Positions 1 through 43,500 of a DNA stretch of 57,555 bases are shown here, piece by piece. The stretch lies in contig JAQGDQ010001171.1 of NCBI GenBank assembly GCA_030141605.1, forward strand, positions 1-57,555, given 5' to 3'. How positions within the stretch are numbered: position 1 is the stretch's first letter; each line of letters opens with the position of its first letter. The DNA is from Tubiluchus corallicola (lineage: Eukaryota > Priapulida > Priapulimorpha > Priapulimorphida > Tubiluchidae). Position numbers and translations under genes: made by a program. The notes below the pieces were generated by a model, which saw only the letters and a list, made by a program, of their open reading frames with translations, was not told where the DNA came from and made no database searches.

Positions 1-815
1 GGAAACCCTCATAATTGTTATTAGTGTTCTTTTATCAACTGACCAGTGGACAACCATAAGTGCCAGTAACTCTATTGCTAAGTGTGTTGCTATAGATAAG
101 AATAGGTAGAAAAACAATTACACTAGTTAGAGATGTAAGTCTTTGCGAAGCAATAAGATGGATCACGTCAGAGATTAGAAAACGAAGAAGTTGAAGTGAT
201 GCTAAACTATTCAGGTTGGTAATTGTGTGTAAAGCAGATAGACGACCGTTTAATATTTATAACATAATAATATGCCGTAATAATATAATATGATATACAC
301 ATTCATTATGTGTGCACAATAGCCAGCATTGCTGTTAGATGTTACGTTTGTCAACAGTAATATTATATTGACAATGAAATATAACCGAGAGAATGGTTTG
401 TGTCAGCATTTTCCTCTCCAGATTTCCCCATGTTTGTCAGGATAAATTATTGTTACATTAAAATTAATATTTTATAATGTAAATATAGCTTTTGTTTTTT
501 TAAGTCTAACGAGGAGAGTTTGCACAGACTTTGTTTGTTTTAAAGTAAATATTTGCTTATATCTTAAAAGCAGTCAACTAGTAGACATGTTTTAGCCACG
601 AGCATGCAACTGCATATCACACTTAGCTAATCTAAGTTTTATTAACGTGACTCTCAATCAATTTATCAATTTATTTCACTCCAGCAATACATATACAATA
701 CATCAACATACAATATTATTGAAACAAAAAGAAACAGTATAGATTAAAAAAACGTTGATGAAGTCAAATTAACCAAATAAAAGAGTTGCTGTATGACACC
801 TTGAAAGCTTGGCTT
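1..815. other. USP24 intron 20, no feature recognised
   Basis: AT-rich sequence without a convincing exon on the minus strand. The next USP24 exon (ubiquitin-like domain) should be here or beyond the window edge; I searched for it by eye and did not find it. Confidence 0.5.
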
Positions 816-829
816 GTTAAGGTGGCAGA

Positions 830-1290
830 AATGAGTGAATGAAAGAATGGTTAGGGTTAGTAGACATGATGGAATAGAAGAAAATAGTAAGATTAGGGAT
901 AGGAAGAAGGAAGGGAGGGGAGGATGAGTGAATGAAAGAATGGTTAGGGTTAGTAGACATGATGGAATGGAAAAAAAATTGTAAGATTAGGGATAGGAAG
1001 AAGGAATGGAGGGGAGGATGAGTGAATGAAAGAATGGTTAGGGTTAGTAGACATGATGGAATGGAAAAAAATAGTAAGATTAGGGATAGGAAGAAGGAAT
1101 GGAGGGGAGGATGAGTGAATGAAAGAATGGTTAGGGTTAGTAGCCATGATGAAATGGAAAAAAATAGTAGGATTAGGGATAGGAAGAAGGAATGGAGGGG
1201 AGGATGAGTGAATGAAAGAATGGTTAGGGTTAGTAGCCATGATGAAATGGAATGGAAAAAAATAGTAGGATTAGGGATAGGAAGGAAAAG
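830..1290. repeat. Minisatellite, ~94-bp unit, about 5 copies
   Basis: Each unit carries gagtgaatgaaagaatgg, then the telomere-like ggttagggttagtag, an A-run, and gattagggataggaag. Located in USP24 intron 20. Spurious open frames arise from the repeat. Confidence 0.9.
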
Positions 1291-1425
1291 AGGAGAAGAA
1301 ACGACCACAATTAAACATTCGAACAGTAAATGGCATGTAATTGAGCATAAGAAGATAATCAAATAACATTCGGAAGTGAAACGTGCTAAAAAATCGCTGA
1401 AGCACTAGATAAAAAACACGCTTAC

Positions 1426-33032
<31,607 letters not shown>

Positions 33033-34376
33033 TTTAAGTTTTTATGGTGTACTTGTTAGTTTTTTTGGCATCATAAACCAAAGCGCTTCAAGTTTCACGT
33101 TATCACACGGCGTGCACAGCAGAAAAACTTTTAAATTTATAAAAACCACCCATTCCTGTCCGCCATGTTAGCACGTGTGCCGGCATCTGGCGGGAATTTT
33201 GTTATATCACGTGATTTAGTACAGTACTTCACATGCTGCTTGGACTGTGTTTACAAACTTGCTTTACGTGATGTGATGTAGAGGTGTTGCTGAACTAGTG
33301 TAATCTGGTATTTTGCTGATATATTTGGTTGTCTTTCTAGTAAAAGAACAACTGGTATTTACAGTTGGTACTAAACGAAATAGATAGTTTTTATTTACCT
33401 TCTTAAACTTAATCTATAAAATTTAAGTTGAACAGAACTAGAGAGATACGTATACCCGATTATAGTGAAACTAATTGTTATTCAGTCGGTTCCTCGCCGT
33501 CTAAGACCGTTGTGGCACTGGATGGCTGAGCCTACAAGAGCGCAGGCTTGACAATCGAACAGCATTTTCTTATACATAACTTGGAGTCGAGAACACTTTA
33601 GGTACGTGACCATTGATTGTGTTCCTGATCATCGTTGATAACTCGTCTTCAATTTTTAATATCCACGTTGTTAACACTCTAATAACACTTTCATTAAGAG
33701 TACAAGGATCAGCTGACAAAAGGTAGTCTTAAGACAGATTCTTTTGCATTTCTAATTCTCAAGACGTTTATATCATCCGTTGCTTCTGTACTTCTTGGTC
33801 AACTCCCACATGGTGTTTGATAAATGACAGCCTATTAACTAACTATTACAGTTGTTATGAAAGGTAATGGATCATACTATTACCCTATTATTTGTTCGAC
33901 TTATTGCACTACGGTATGGCAATGGTTATTTTCATTTATTTTAATATAACTACTCCCTCGTTGTGTTTCAACATTCATTGCTGCTATTTTGATTTGTCTA
34001 TTCTGAGCATTTTCCTACAGATGTACTTGTACGTAACTCTTCCCCCCAATTTTCAACACAATTTGTTGAAACGTGTTTCTAAATCCTAGTTCCGGCGCAA
34101 ATTCAATAACTTTATTTCCTGTGTGTTATAAAAACTACATGCGTTTTGTAACTACATTTACATTAGCACTGCAGAACTTCCACTTCCCTCTTTTTATGCT
34201 CATACGAAGTTCTTGTATCTATTTATAAACAAACTGTTTGTAAACAGTCCAGTTAAACTTAGATTGACAGGATATGCAACTGCATTACTAGGATGTGCTA
34301 TTGACACTGCATTCGATTTATAATAGAGTCTCGAATTGCCTAATTGATTATATGCACTACGACAGTTGTTTGTAAG
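33033..34376. promoter_or_regulatory. Divergent intergenic promoter region, USP24 and lectin gene
   Basis: The 1.34-kb gap between two start codons pointing apart. Within 33160-33214, 130-180 bp upstream of the USP24 ATG, a cluster reads as a YY1-like motif (CCGCCATGTT, 33160-33169), an E-box CACGTG (33172), an E2F-like GGCGGGAA (33189) and a palindromic TCACGTGA (33207). There is no TATA box on the USP24 side. On the lectin side a TATAAT stretch lies about 55 bp before the ATG. The remainder is unremarkable AT-rich DNA. Motif function is inferred. Confidence 0.45.
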
Positions 34377-35246
34377 ATGTTTAATTCAGCGCAAACGTTT
34401 CGGCTAGTTTACATTTGTGGTTTGATGGTTTTAGGACAGTGTACCACTGTCCAGCAAGAAGACGGACATGGTTACATACAGCTTTGTTCAGTGGATGATA
34501 TCACTCGTCTGGACAGTCGCATTAATTTTATCTATGAAATTGTAAAGGAGTTGTCACCATCTTCTTTGCCAAGGCCTACAGGCGATGACTCAGTGACAAG
34601 GTCAAAGTTGGACGAAATCCTTCAGAAAATGGATTTAATGGAAGAATTAAAACGGGATGCGTGGGATCTGAGGACAAACGTCCAGGCGCAAAGTAACGAG
34701 TTGAACCTCTTCTATAGGAAACTCAATGGCATTAGCGCTAAGGTTGATACCATTCTTAATGCTGTACAGACAAAACAGTCCGGTGCAAACTCGAATTCTG
34801 CCGAGGAAAATGCTAAAACTGTCTTAGTGGATCCCGTGTCAGACGCCTGCTACGGTTACGGTCACGGCTTTGAGCCTGTCGACTACAGGTGGTGTTTTGC
34901 TAGAATCCTTACATCTAAATCTTGGAGCGATGCATTAGAAGAGTGTGAACGTTTAAATGCCACCTTGTTAGTTATAGACTCGGCAATAAAACAAGATACT
35001 GTTAAAACGTGGCTTCATCATCGTTGGGCGGTTACTGGGCGTTACTGGGCGGGCGGTTATTCTGTGGACGATCAGTGGAAATGGGCAGCAGATGACCAAC
35101 ATTTTGTCTACACCCATTGGTCAGAAGGACAGCCTAGTCATTTTGAGGAAGAATGCCTGGATCTGGTGAGAGAACTGGATTTTAAGTGGAACGACATGGA
35201 ATGCTCGTACGAACAACCGTACATTTGTGAAAAGTTCTTTCGGTAA
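34377..35246 (+). CDS. Secreted C-type lectin domain protein, single exon
   Basis: Uninterrupted 289-residue frame. Residues 1-24 form a signal peptide (MFNSAQTFRLVYICGLMVLG then QCTT). Residues about 40-135 look helical and charged, a possible coiled coil. Residues 155-287 are a C-type lectin domain: Cys158/173 (long form), Cys190/284 and Cys260/276 fit the usual disulfides; WND is at 271-273 and YICEK near the end. The loop normally holding EPN or QPD reads QPS (252-254), so sugar specificity is unclear and calcium-site-2 binding may be weakened. One N-glycosylation sequon lies at 194. I prefer this ATG to earlier alternative starts because the signal peptide begins here. Divergent from USP24 and upstream of the dehydratase. 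The ligand is unknown. Confidence 0.88.
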   Translation: MFNSAQTFRLVYICGLMVLGQCTTVQQEDGHGYIQLCSVDDITRLDSRINFIYEIVKELSPSSLPRPTGDDSVTRSKLDEILQKMDLMEELKRDAWDLRTNVQAQSNELNLFYRKLNGISAKVDTILNAVQTKQSGANSNSAEENAKTVLVDPVSDACYGYGHGFEPVDYRWCFARILTSKSWSDALEECERLNATLLVIDSAIKQDTVKTWLHHRWAVTGRYWAGGYSVDDQWKWAADDQHFVYTHWSEGQPSHFEEECLDLVRELDFKWNDMECSYEQPYICEKFFR

Positions 35247-35476
35247 TTTTCTGAACTGAAGAATCCGATCATGTTACGTGGATTGCTAGAATTCATGAAA
35301 ACAATATCTCCAGTTTTTGTACGTGTAACAGTGGATTACCAAATGGAGTAATACGGATTTCTTGCATTATACGCATCAATCAGTGGAGTTTTAAAACTTC
35401 TTTATAATTTTCTACTGAAAATGATGATAAAGGTTTTTTATCTCTAAAATTTCTGCATTTCCTATATGGAAGAATT

Positions 35477-35482
35477 AATAAA
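35477..35482 (+). terminator. Candidate poly(A) signal of the lectin gene
   Basis: AATAAA lies 230 bp after the lectin stop codon in AT-rich sequence. It is the first canonical signal downstream of the stop. Cleavage site not determined. Confidence 0.5.
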
Positions 35483-35938
35483 TATTTGAACTCAGTGGCT
35501 TAGCAAGAGCTTGTGGATAAAAAACTTCCAGCGCCGAATCCTTTTAATGTTTCCATCATCTGTTTCGTGGGTGAAGCCACAAATTGCATCCCTGAAACCG
35601 CCTTTTCTTTTTCGACGTGACGAGATAAAGATCAATTCGTTTTTCTAAGAATCACTCGGAGTTTGGTTTGCGGTACTGCAGCAGAATAACTCTTTTCTGT
35701 GCCCTTAGTTGCACGTAACACGACAGTCATTAAGCAAGCAACTCCATCATTACAACATGCAAAGATTATGAAAGATAAACAACACTGCAGATTTTTACAA
35801 TTACACAACAGGCATCTAGAGAATAATCTCGCTGTTCCTCGATCTGCTAACCCGCACACCACCCAACATGCATTCCTATAATAATTAACAACATTAGTCT
35901 TATTTTCTAAGCTGTACATGGTAATTAAATCAGCTATG

Positions 35939-36060
35939 ATGATCCCTAACTAGACAATTTTGCTGTAGTTTGAAAACTCAGAGTTTAATGACTGTTAATT
36001 ATTAATTACATAAATTTCTGAGTTTTCAAACTACAGCAAAATCGTCTAGTTAGAGATCAT
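35939..36060. repeat. Long hairpin, arms ~47 bp
   Basis: Left arm atgatc...ctaactagac, attttgctgtagtttgaaaa, ctcag pairs with ctgagttttcaaactacagc, aaaatcgtctagttag...gatcat. The loop is about 25 bp. Near-perfect pairing; either a tiny MITE or a transcribed hairpin. Intergenic between lectin and dehydratase genes. Confidence 0.85.
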
Positions 36061-36518
36061 TGTAGCGTCTATAAGCCTCTAAATTATTTATTAATTATAG
36101 TAACAAAAAAAATTATAGTATTGTAGGATGTTAATTATTTAATGAAAAACTAATAAATTACGTTCGAATTTGAATTTATCAAGTGACTTCTCTGTGACGT
36201 TCTTATTTTTGTAGCTTATTGTTTGTTTTAGCTTTGGTTTATCTATGCAAATGTCCTATCCATCAGCAAATAAATCTGCAGTTACTAAAGGTTATTGAAT
36301 AACCTTGAATGACCTTGATCATTGCAGCGTACCACAGTGCTTAGAATTATGCAATCCAGTTAGTTACATGTGCTAGAAGATGTTTTGCTTCAGGCTGTGG
36401 TTATTGAGTGCTGAGAAACCAAAACTTTCATTTTTTGAGAGCTTCACTTTTGTTGGTCACCCCTTTACCCTGTAAAAGACTTTGCTACTAGACTTACTGA
36501 AAGATTGTTTTCCTACGA

Positions 36519-37118
36519 TGCCTTTAAAGAAGACAGGGTGATTTTTCGTATACTACTCCATTTTCAAGTCAGATAAAAACTATACATTTTAACACAGTTA
36601 ATACTGGAAAAGCATTTCTTGTAATTAAATAATAGATTAAAAACTTAATTAACAGTTGGCGAGCCCAAATATTGATGACATCACAAACAAACATAATTTT
36701 CAACAGCAAAAATATTCCACGAGCGTGTTGCATGTGTTTGTGAAAGCGAAAATTGAAGTACAGCGCTACTGTAAGATATTCAGTGTGTTGTACTAAAACC
36801 AGGCAAGTTTTAAGATAAAAATTCAAATTTACGTTTGATGCAGTACGTCACAAATAACACGTCTAAACTAAGAGGTACAGCACCTGGTTTTTTGTCCAAT
36901 GCATTTCCGAAATGTAGGCGCTAGTGCCCGTCTAACTAGCGAATGGCGAAATGCATGTAACAGCGAAGAACTAGTGGTGCGAACGTGAAATTGTGTTTGT
37001 GTGGTAATAATTCTTTCACGTAACTCATTTTTGAAAAAATAGTATGTTTCCTTTCAATATTTTAAACAATAAATTGTTTTGACCTACAGTTTAATATTGG
37101 GTTCGGTTTTGCATTAAA
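36519..37118 (+). mobile_element. Family A dispersed repeat, unexpanded copy
   Basis: Runs from cctttaaagaagacagggtg to atattgggttcggttttgc. An inverted homologue is at 40384-40993. Contains one copy of the segment expanded at 21.8 kb. Confidence 0.85.
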
Positions 37119-37427
37119 AATAGATTGTTGTCAGATGAGATAACACTAAATTTATCTAACTTGTGCATTTTAATGTTGTTGTGTGCTCAATGCTGCCCAA
37201 ACCCCCATGTGTAGCTAAAAGAGTGCCAACCTACATTGTTCATTTTTGTGGATAGATGGCACCACGTGCATACCATATATCATTATCAAGACGCCTATGT
37301 AATAGCAAATATTTTGATACTACTAAAGCGTCAACTAATAGAAGCTGATGTAATTTCGAGTTTTTTGTATTTTTAAGGGTCTGACATCTGCTGTTTTTTT
37401 TTCCGTAAAGTACTGCGCTGGGACAAA

Positions 37428-37535
37428 ATGTATGAAGATGAAGAAAATGGTGATGGTTTACAGGCACTTCCTGTACACAAGGAATCAACTTGTACGACTA
37501 GTACTGAATTTCCAGATGAAGAAGAAATTTTGGAC
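37428..37535 (+). CDS. Dehydratase exon 1 (start)
   Basis: Residues 1-36, MYEDEENGDGLQALPVHKES to EEEILD. The start context is acaaaATG and the donor GGAC|GTAAAA. A T-rich tract ending ccgtaaag about 20 bp upstream looks like an acceptor, so a 5'UTR exon may exist further upstream. Confidence 0.82.
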
Positions 37536-40500
37536 GTAAAATTTTACACTAACATTCATTTTTATACCATCTCAAGTGATAAACATATGTGTGCTTGAAT
37601 AGCAAAAACGTCCAAAAGTCAGCTGTCTTGCAATGTACTAAATAAGAAAAAATGAATATATGTACTTGCGTAGCAAAATCGTTCATAAGTCGGCAATAAG
37701 CTTTTCAGCTATTCAAATATCTTGAATCTCCATTTCACGAGGATCATTTTATTATCAAGTTCATTGCTCTATGTTATTTCTAAGCTGAGATAATCTACGT
37801 TGAAGTTGAGGTGCAGGCTGCGCAGTGAAAACCTTGAGAAAATCGCTGTCAAAGTTGGCCATTGACGCAACCTACTAGGGGTGCAATCAAACTGCTATAG
37901 TTTTGCAATTAATGGCAAGAAGCAGTAAGAGTGTCTTCCATGCAGTCACTTCTCGGTACAATCATGCAACACGAATCAGCATGTCAGTATCTTTTTAGTT
38001 ATTAACTTAACTTCCCGTTTTTCTTACAGGATCCCTGGTGTGATCCAGAGAATCCCAGAAAAGTGACATTTATGGATATCAGTGCATCTGCGTACATGAT
38101 ACGTGGTGGCATACAGAGAACACCCTGCACGGTAAGAGTTTTTCTGTAATATTATTAGTAAAATACAGAGTTTGTACAATATATAAAATACTGATATGTA
38201 AAACACAGAGTTTGTACAATATATAAAATACTGATATGTAAAACACGGAGTTTGTACAATATATAAAATACTGATATGTAAAACACAGAGTTTGTACAAA
38301 ATATAAAATACTGATATGTAAAATACAGAGTTTGTACAATATATGAAATACTGATATGTAGAATACAGAGTTTGTACAATATATAAAATACTGATATGTA
38401 GAATACAGAGTTTGTACAATATATAAAATACTGATATGTAGAATACAGAGTTTGTACAATATATAAAATACTGATATGTAAAATACAGAGTTTGTACAAA
38501 ATATAAAATACTGATATGTAAAATACAGAGTTTGTACAATATATGAAATACTGATATGTAGAATACAGAGTTTGTACAATATATGAAATACTGATATGTA
38601 GAATACAGAGTTTGTACAATATATAAAATACTGATATGTAGAATACAGAGTTTGTACAATATATAAAATACTGATATGTAGAATACAGAGTTTGTACAAT
38701 ATATAAAATACTGATATGTAAAATACAGAGTTTGTCAAGTGCGTGACTTGAATTGTACGTTTTTGCAGAACATAAAATATATCATATTTAGGTTTTTGAA
38801 GAAATTTGTACAGATCTCATCAAAATGACAATCGTTCATGAATAGATTAAACCATTACGCTAAACCATTGGCGTTATTAATAGTGTTAATTAATTAGGTA
38901 TTAATTAATATCGTTAATGATGTACCAAAGAAGTATTACTAGCAAGTAATTAGTAGTGGTAACGATATACCAAAAAAGTATTTCTAGCAATTAATTAGCA
39001 GTGTTAATGATATAACAAAAAAGTATTTCTAGCAATTAATTAGCAGTGTTAATGATACAACAAAAAAGTATTTCTAGCAATTAAATAGACTGATAACCCA
39101 ATAAAAATCAATAATTATATATATTATCTATTGTCATTTTAGTAGGGATTTAAAGTTAAATGTTGAACATTTCAGACTGTAACAAATTACACATGATAAT
39201 ATAATGAAATAAGTTTCATTGACTGTACTTTCCTTCTGTTTCAGGACTGTCAATATATAACAATACCACAATCAAGTAACTTTTGAAAAAGGCTAAATCT
39301 ATAATATAGGTTTTACACGTCAAATGTAGACACTGGAAAGTTCAAATGTGACTTAGGTAAGTCAAATGTAGACATAGGAATTTCGAATGTGTTTTGGTAA
39401 CTGAAATGTGACTTAGGTAAGTAGGTTAGGTTAATGTAGATGCAATTAACGTTAAGAATGTAGTGGAATTGGTTCCCACTTCCCAATGAACAGTGAATCA
39501 CTAATTAGTTTTTTAAGTAATGCATTAGCACTCCATTAATGAATTAGTTTCTCTCAAGAAACATTGTTTATTTTAAGAATGTATTGTTTTCTCTAACAGT
39601 TCCAATGGCATGTAAAGTTTACAGAATATTAGTGAACCTATAACGTTGTTATTTTAACTTAAGAGCAATTATTAAATTAAAATTAAAGAAGATTAAATTT
39701 AACATCCTTAAACTTTACCACCAATCCACATTTGAGATACCAATGTCACATTTGACTTGACATGTGTCTACATTTGACTTACCAAAAACGCTTGAGATTT
39801 CTTGAAAGCCATTGTTAACACATTTGAACTACCTAAGTCTACATTTGAGTTACCAAGACACATTTGAATTACCTAAATCTACATTTGAGTTAACGCAGGT
39901 CTACATTTGACATGTAAAACCTATACTAGCATATATCAATATTATTCAAAAATTCGAATGAAAAATAAATAAGAAGTTGCCTGTACCAAGGAATCTCAAA
40001 ATTTAATTTGTGTCATGAAAAGAAGTGCCAGTATTGGTGTTTCACTTCGTAATTCAAAATTGTCCGATCTTAAGTAGTTAGTTAAGACAGAAACTTCGTC
40101 TTGGACTTAACAGAATCGAAAATGTATTCTATGTGTAATAAGACGCTCCAACGACGAAAAGGTTATCCAAAAGTTATCGTTTTTGTTGTAGAAATCGAAT
40201 ATTTCACGATTAGCCAACATGGAAATTTGGCTGAAGAAGGAATTCCTACAAGTTACGGGTAGTTTTAAGGAGCGTGGAGCTCGATACACCCTGATGATGC
40301 TACCAGAGGTATAAGTTTTTTACTGATAATTATACTATTTTTCATTTTTTTTTATGTGTCCTGATTATTGGGTGGTATTTGTTAAATCAAAATCGGTCGC
40401 ATTCTTAAACTGTAGGTCAAAACAATCCACTCTTTAAAATATTGAAAGGAAACATACTATTTTTTCAAAAACGACTTACGTGAAAGAATTATTACCACAC

Positions 40501-43500
40501 AAACGCAATTTCACGTTCGCGCCACTAGTTCTTCGCTGCTACATGCATTTCGCCCCATTCGCTAGTTAGACGGGCACTAGCGCCTGCATTTCGGAAACAC
40601 ATTGCACAAGAAACAGGTGCTGTACCTCTCATTTCAGATGTTTTAGTTTGTGACAGCTATTGCGTGGACACAGCAGTAAAAATTTGAAATTTGAATTTTT
40701 ATCTTAAAACTTGCCTAGTTTTAGTACAACACACTGAATATCTTACACTAGCACTGTACTTCAATTTTCGCTTTCGCAAACACGTGTAACACGTTCGTAG
40801 AATATTTTTGCTGTTGAAAATTATGTTAGTTTGTGATGTGATCAACAGTAGGGCTCGCCCGCCGTTAAATAAGTTTTTAATCTATTTATCAGAAATGCTT
40901 TTGCAGTATTAATTGTGCTAAAATGTTTACTTTTTATCAGACTTGAATATGGGGTGGTATATAAAAAATCATCCTGTCTTCCTTTAAGGGATGTCTGTAT
41001 GTACAGCACTTGTTAAAATATGTTTACATAACTTTCTTCATTGCTACTACTCAGTCATGTGATGCAGTTTGTGTGTTGTATCATTTGTATGTGGTCTTTA
41101 CAAAGCTTTCTCAAAACATGTATAGAAGAGGAGCCTAACGATGTAGCGAGCTGAGTTCTGTATCAGCTCTTGGGATTGCTTATCTGTTTGAAATGGTTAA
41201 TTCAATCTCATGCTTAGCTTGTCACTGAAAAATAATGTTTAATATAGCAGTTCTGCAGCAGCAGTAAAACTTTCCTAATTTAGTTCAGAATGTAGAGTGC
41301 CTGATGACTTGTCTGGGTCATATAATTCTTGCTGAGCTGCTATTGTTAAAGGTAAAATGAATCTTGATTTTGTGATTTTGACAATTTGCGAAAATTTTAT
41401 TTTTACTGAATAACAACTGAAACACGTCTATTCTTATTTTTCAATCAATGCACACGTGGTCACTGATGTATAGTTCTAAAAAAGTAAGTGAAATATATCC
41501 GATATAGACTGTAAAGATCTAAGTTGGTCGGACACTCAGTCGGTTGGTCCCTACCGAAGCTGATTTTTGTATGTTACATATGTGATTAGTTACATATAAT
41601 GCAAATTTAACATTATTTAACTCGATTAGTCACATATAATGCAAATTTAACATTATTTAACTCGATTAGTCACATATAATGCAATTTTAACATTATTTAA
41701 CTCGATTCGTCACATATAATGCAAATTTAACATTATTTAGCTGGATTAGTTACATATAATGCAAATTTAACATTATTTAACTCGATTAGTTACAAATAAT
41801 GCAAATTTAACATTATTTAACTGATTAGTACATAATGCAATTTAACATTATTTAACTGATTGTAATAATGCAAATTTAACATATTTACTGGATTAGTTAC
41901 ATATAATGCAAATTTAACATTATTTAACTCGATTAGTTACAAATAATGCAAATTTAACATTATTTAACTCGATTAGTTACACGTAATGCAAATTTAACAT
42001 TATTTAACTCGATTAGTTACACGTAATGCAAATTTAACATCATTTAACTCGATTAGTTAGAAATAATGCAAATTTAACATTATTTAACTCGATTAGTTAC
42101 ATATAATGGAAATTTAAGATTATTTAACTTGATTAGTTACATATAATGCAAATTTAACATTATTTAACTGGATTAGTTACATATAATGCAAATTTAACAT
42201 TATTTAACTTGATTAGTTACAAATAATGCAAATTTAACATTATTTAACTTGATTAGTTACATATAATGCAAATTTAACATTATTTAACTTGATTAGTTAC
42301 ATATAATGCAAATTTAACATTATTTAACTCCATTAGTTACATATAATGCAAATTTAACATTATTTAACTCGATTAGTTACATATAATGCAAATTTAACAT
42401 TATTTATTTTTCTATGTCTTGCATCCCAGGAGCAGAAACAAATTGGTGTCATAGCCGCTTCGGCCGGGAATCACGCGTTAGCCATGGCGTACCATGGTCA
42501 AGAACTGGACATTCCCGTCACTGTCGTCATGCCCATTGTTGCACCACTGATGAAGGTGCAGAACTGTCGACTTTACGGTGCAAACGTCATCGTGAAGGGA
42601 GCCCATATTGGGGAGGTAGGTTCCTGCCGGTGCATCGTTGACAATGTTTTTTGCATATTTTAGACACTTTTCACACATTGCAAACCAGATATCAGCGGAT
42701 TTACTCAATGTTGATGCTTGTGGCAGGACTGGATCTCAGCTCTATCATGAGTAATCATCTATGATGAAATGCTGAACTGGCGGAGGTGTCTAGCAACATT
42801 TGTTTGCATATACATCTTCTCTAGATGAGGTAAACAGACAGAATGAGTACGGCTAGTAAAACACGTAGTATTCAGCACAGGCAGTTACGAGCCGTACATT
42901 GATCAGCCTCAGAATTGCTTGACTTCTTTTATCCCACCTCATGCATTTACTTCGTTTTTCCCTCGGTAGATGTCACTGTTTCTGCACGTGGGAAAATTGT
43001 CCACAAAATCAAATTGCCATAAGCACCCTTTGTGATGAGACACTGATCTGGCAGTAGTGTCTTAGTGACATTACGATGTATGTACAATGTCCTTAATGAG
43101 GGAAATAGCAGAGACACCCATCCAGTTACATACCAGGTTAACTTCCATGACCAACCTATGATGGCTGCCATGAAACGATGAGTTTGTATTTCTGATGTTG
43201 CTCTTTCTGTTACTGACAAAATTATTTTTTTCTTTCAGTCAAGAGAGCATGCCTTAAGACTCGCAAAAGAGCACAACTACACTTACGTGAATGGGTAAGA
43301 GCAGAAATCCTTAAATTTACACAACAACTAAGGTGCGAATATTTGTTACGATTTCACTTTCAATTCTTAAACTTTATTAGATACTTAAACTACTGAATGT
43401 ATCTAATACAATTTACAGCACGTGGTTTCAGCTGTTTAAAGGAAGGTAGGATGATTTTTCATATCCTGCCTCATTTGAAGTACTGTAAAAAGTCCACATT

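Noticed and set aside
830-1290. Interstitial telomere
   Set aside because: TTAGGG occurs only as ggttagggttag once per ~94-bp unit, not as continuous telomere repeats.
38024-38738. 200-residue Cys/Tyr-rich frames
   Set aside because: They read through the 40-bp array on the strand opposite the dehydratase gene; all three frames are open.
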